The translations under genes were made by a program, and so were the position numbers. This document shows, piece by piece, positions 62,130 to 64,000 of a stretch of 64,000 nt of DNA (positions are counted from its first letter, which is position 1; each line of letters starts with the position of its first letter). The notes under the pieces are model-generated. The model was given only the letters and a program-made list of their open reading frames with translations, made no database searches and had not been told where the DNA came from. Source of the stretch: G963662605 sp963667005 (GTDB lineage: Bacteria; Bacteroidota; Ignavibacteria; Ignavibacteriales; Ignavibacteriaceae); the NCBI GenBank assembly GCA_963667005.1, contig OY762937.1, positions 2,976,001 through 3,040,000 on the forward strand, in the 5' to 3' direction.

Positions 62130-64000
62130 TCTTGAAGAAATTAAGGAGAACTACCTCCTTAAGAAATCCGTAGTTAAAAGAAGAATCATTGTATGTGCCG
62201 GTACTGGTTGTGTAGCGAACGGCTCCCTCAAAGTTTTCGAACAGTTTAAAAGTCAGATTCAGCAAAGCGGCTTGAATGTTCTCATTGATGTCGTTCTGCA
62301 GGAAGAATCCAAGGAATCGGTTCATCTTTCACACAGTGGCTGTCAGGGATTCTGTCAGATGGGTGCGCTGGTCACTATTGAACCTGATGATATTTTGTAC
62401 GTACGCGTAAGGCAGGAAGATGTTGCAGAAATCATCTCGGAAACACTTATCGCCGGTAAGCTTGTTGACCGCCTGCTCTATCAGGACCCGAATTCAGGCA
62501 AACACTGCAAGGGTCAAAATGATATTACATTTTACAACCGCCAGAAACGCACTGTATTAAAATCTTGCGGTATCATCAATCCCGATGACATCAATGAATA
62601 CATTTCTATCCGCGGATACGAAGCAGCTGAAAAAGCTTACCTCGAAATGCAACCCGGCGAGATATGTAAAGAAATTATGGATTCAGGTCTTCGCGGCCGT
62701 GGTGGCGGTGGATTCCCTACTGGAAAAAAATGGGATTTAACGAGAATCCGCGATTCGCGTAGAAAATTTATTATTTGCAACGGTGACGAAGGCGATCCGG
62801 GCGCGTTTATGGATCGCAGTGTTATGGAAGGCAATCCACATTCCGTTCTTGAAGGAATGCTTATTGCTGCACGGGCAATCGGTGCGAGTGAAGGCTTTAT
62901 TTATGTTAGAGCTGAATACCCGCTGGCTGTGCAAAGGATGAAAAAGGCAGTAAAGGATGCTGAAGCTCACGGAATTCTGGGCAAAGGAATTTTCGGAACC
63001 GGACATGATTTCGTTGTTGAAGTCATGGAAGGGGCTGGTGCATTCGTATGCGGCGAAGAAACAGCGCTAATTGCGAGCATTCAGGGTAAACGCGGTATGC
63101 CGAGTCCAAAACCTCCGTTCCCTGCCGAGAAAGGCCTCTGGGACTACCCGACAGTGATCAATAACGTTGAGACTCTGGCAACTATACCTCTTATCATGCG
63201 GAAAGGAGCCGCGCATTTTAACAAAATCGGAACTAAAAGTTCTCCGGGTACTAAAACATTTGCTTTGACAGGGCACGTCGCAAATACCGGACTCATTGAA
63301 GTTCCTTTCGGTTCAACACTTCGCGAGATTATTTTCAATATCGGCGGCGGTGTTACCGTTCATGGCAATGTATGTGATGAATCAGCTTTCAAAGCCGTAC
63401 AAATCGGCGGGCCTTCCGGAGGGTGTTTAACAAGTGAGCATCTTGATCTGCCTCTCGATTTCGATTCACTCAAGACTATCGGCGCTATGGTCGGTTCAGG
63501 TGGACTGGTTGTAATGAATCAGGAAACCTGCATGGTGCAGATGGCAAAGTTCTTCATGCAATTTACCCAAAATGAATCTTGCGGAAAGTGCGTTCTTTGC
63601 CGCGAAGGTACGAAACAGATGCTTGCGCTTCTTGAAGATATTACCGAAGGCAGAGCTACTGCATCTACAATTTCCCTACTGGAACAACTCGCGAAGGCGG
63701 TGATGAAAGGTTCGTTATGCGGACTCGGAAAGACTGCTCCTAATCCGATACTCTCAATGCTTAAGTATTTCAGAGCTGAATTCGAAACGCATGTAAACGA
63801 GCAGAAATGTCCTGCAAAAGGATGTAAAGCTTTATTGAACCCGTACATTGACCCTGTCAAGTGTAAAGGCTGTGGCGTATGTCTGAAGAAATGTCCTACC
63901 GGTGCAATTACCGGAGCAAAGAAGATGGTACACGTAATTGATGACAGTAAATGTATCAAATGCGGTGCCTGTATTGAAGCATGCAAACTTGATGCCGTAG
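62113..64000 (+). CDS. NuoF-like NADH-oxidising subunit with extra ferredoxin domains (HydB/HndC type), 3'-truncated
   Basis: 629 codons to the window end, still open. Order: N-terminal thioredoxin-like 2Fe-2S domain (CAGTGCVAN and GCQGFCQMG); NuoF core with GLRGRGGGGFPTGKKW (FMN/NADH) and NGDEGDPGAFMDR; SLBB region; the 4Fe-4S motif ESCGKCVLCREG; then a 2[4Fe-4S] ferredoxin domain with CKGCGVCLKKCPTG and CIKCGACIEAC. Complex I NuoF lacks the first and last domains, so it is closer to HydB/HndC. The start at 62113 overlaps nuoE-like by 17 bp. The next gene should identify the enzyme. Confidence 0.88.
   Translation, partial: MSAKINLEEIKENYLLKKSVVKRRIIVCAGTGCVANGSLKVFEQFKSQIQQSGLNVLIDVVLQEESKESVHLSHSGCQGFCQMGALVTIEPDDILYVRVRQEDVAEIISETLIAGKLVDRLLYQDPNSGKHCKGQNDITFYNRQKRTVLKSCGIINPDDINEYISIRGYEAAEKAYLEMQPGEICKEIMDSGLRGRGGGGFPTGKKWDLTRIRDSRRKFIICNGDEGDPGAFMDRSVMEGNPHSVLEGMLIAARAIGASEGFIYVRAEYPLAVQRMKKAVKDAEAHGILGKGIFGTGHDFVVEVMEGAGAFVCGEETALIASIQGKRGMPSPKPPFPAEKGLWDYPTVINNVETLATIPLIMRKGAAHFNKIGTKSSPGTKTFALTGHVANTGLIEVPFGSTLREIIFNIGGGVTVHGNVCDESAFKAVQIGGPSGGCLTSEHLDLPLDFDSLKTIGAMVGSGGLVVMNQETCMVQMAKFFMQFTQNESCGKCVLCREGTKQMLALLEDITEGRATASTISLLEQLAKAVMKGSLCGLGKTAPNPILSMLKYFRAEFETHVNEQKCPAKGCKALLNPYIDPVKCKGCGVCLKKCPTGAITGAKKMVHVIDDSKCIKCGACIEACKLDAV

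Noticed and set aside
61602..64000. Calling the pair the missing nuoEF of complex I
   Set aside because: The NuoF-like protein carries N- and C-terminal iron-sulfur domains absent from complex I NuoF, and the pair is behind rex rather than in the nuo operon; possible but not preferred.

Overview
The window is a dense bacterial chromosome segment of moderate GC, almost entirely housekeeping genes, with no phage, integrase, insertion sequence or CRISPR array. Several traits point to the Bacteroidota/Ignavibacteriota (FCB) branch, most like Ignavibacteria or a relative. Two secreted proteins end in a type IX secretion (Por) sorting domain with the NYPNPFNP motif. There are GWxTD, DUF5683 and Yip1-type proteins, and an 11-gene complex I operon without nuoEFG. 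The readable promoters fit the Bacteroidota pattern TTG-N20-TAnnTTTG. This placement is inferred from gene content; no 16S gene is present.

Layout. 1-8.8 kb: end of a Ppx/GppA phosphatase, then a minus-strand block with nadB, a Yip1-like and a DUF5683 protein, parB-parA, cdaA-folP, rpe and a PASTA protein. 9.4-17 kb: an NFACT/RqcH protein, a large T9SS-exported FG-GAP protein, tRNA-Arg(ACG) with a nearby copy of its 3' part, tadA and adk. 17-27.5 kb: a minus-strand run with ftsE-like, methyltransferase, pdxA, GWxTD protein, rho, folC, rpiB, manC, an unknown protein and alr. 27.7-38.1 kb: nuoABCDHIJKLMN. 38-41.5 kb: small secreted proteins, tRNA-Leu(GAG) and many hairpin repeats. 41.5-46.3 kb: a thiamine uptake operon (TonB receptor, thiamine pyrophosphokinase, SSS symporter) behind a TPP riboswitch. 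46.3-50.4 kb: a LysM lytic transglycosylase and a degenerate ABC ATPase/permease pair. 50.7-60.6 kb: gltA, plsY-gpsA, two hsp20 genes, a large unknown Rossmann protein, an M14 peptidase, an ECF sigma factor with a possible anti-sigma, ybaK and a TlpA-like lipoprotein. 60.9-64 kb: rex followed by NuoE-like and NuoF-like genes with the architecture of HydC/HydB; the last gene runs off the window.

How the genes fit together. Energy metabolism dominates: a complex I lacking its NADH module, citrate synthase, and a Rex-controlled NADH-oxidising module with ferredoxin domains that probably belongs to a hydrogenase or similar bifurcating enzyme. Cofactor supply is represented by NadB (NAD), FolP and FolC (folate), PdxA (PLP) and thiamine salvage.

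The best regulatory signals are (1) a TPP riboswitch whose 3' arm matches the 3' arm of a following terminator, giving a readable antiterminator/terminator switch; (2) a perfect 22-bp palindrome over the -7 element of rex; and (3) a sigma-54-type promoter with inverted repeats upstream of the hsp20 pair. I see no clearly new defence or mobile system. The least explained items are the 566-aa Rossmann protein and the degenerate ABC pair.
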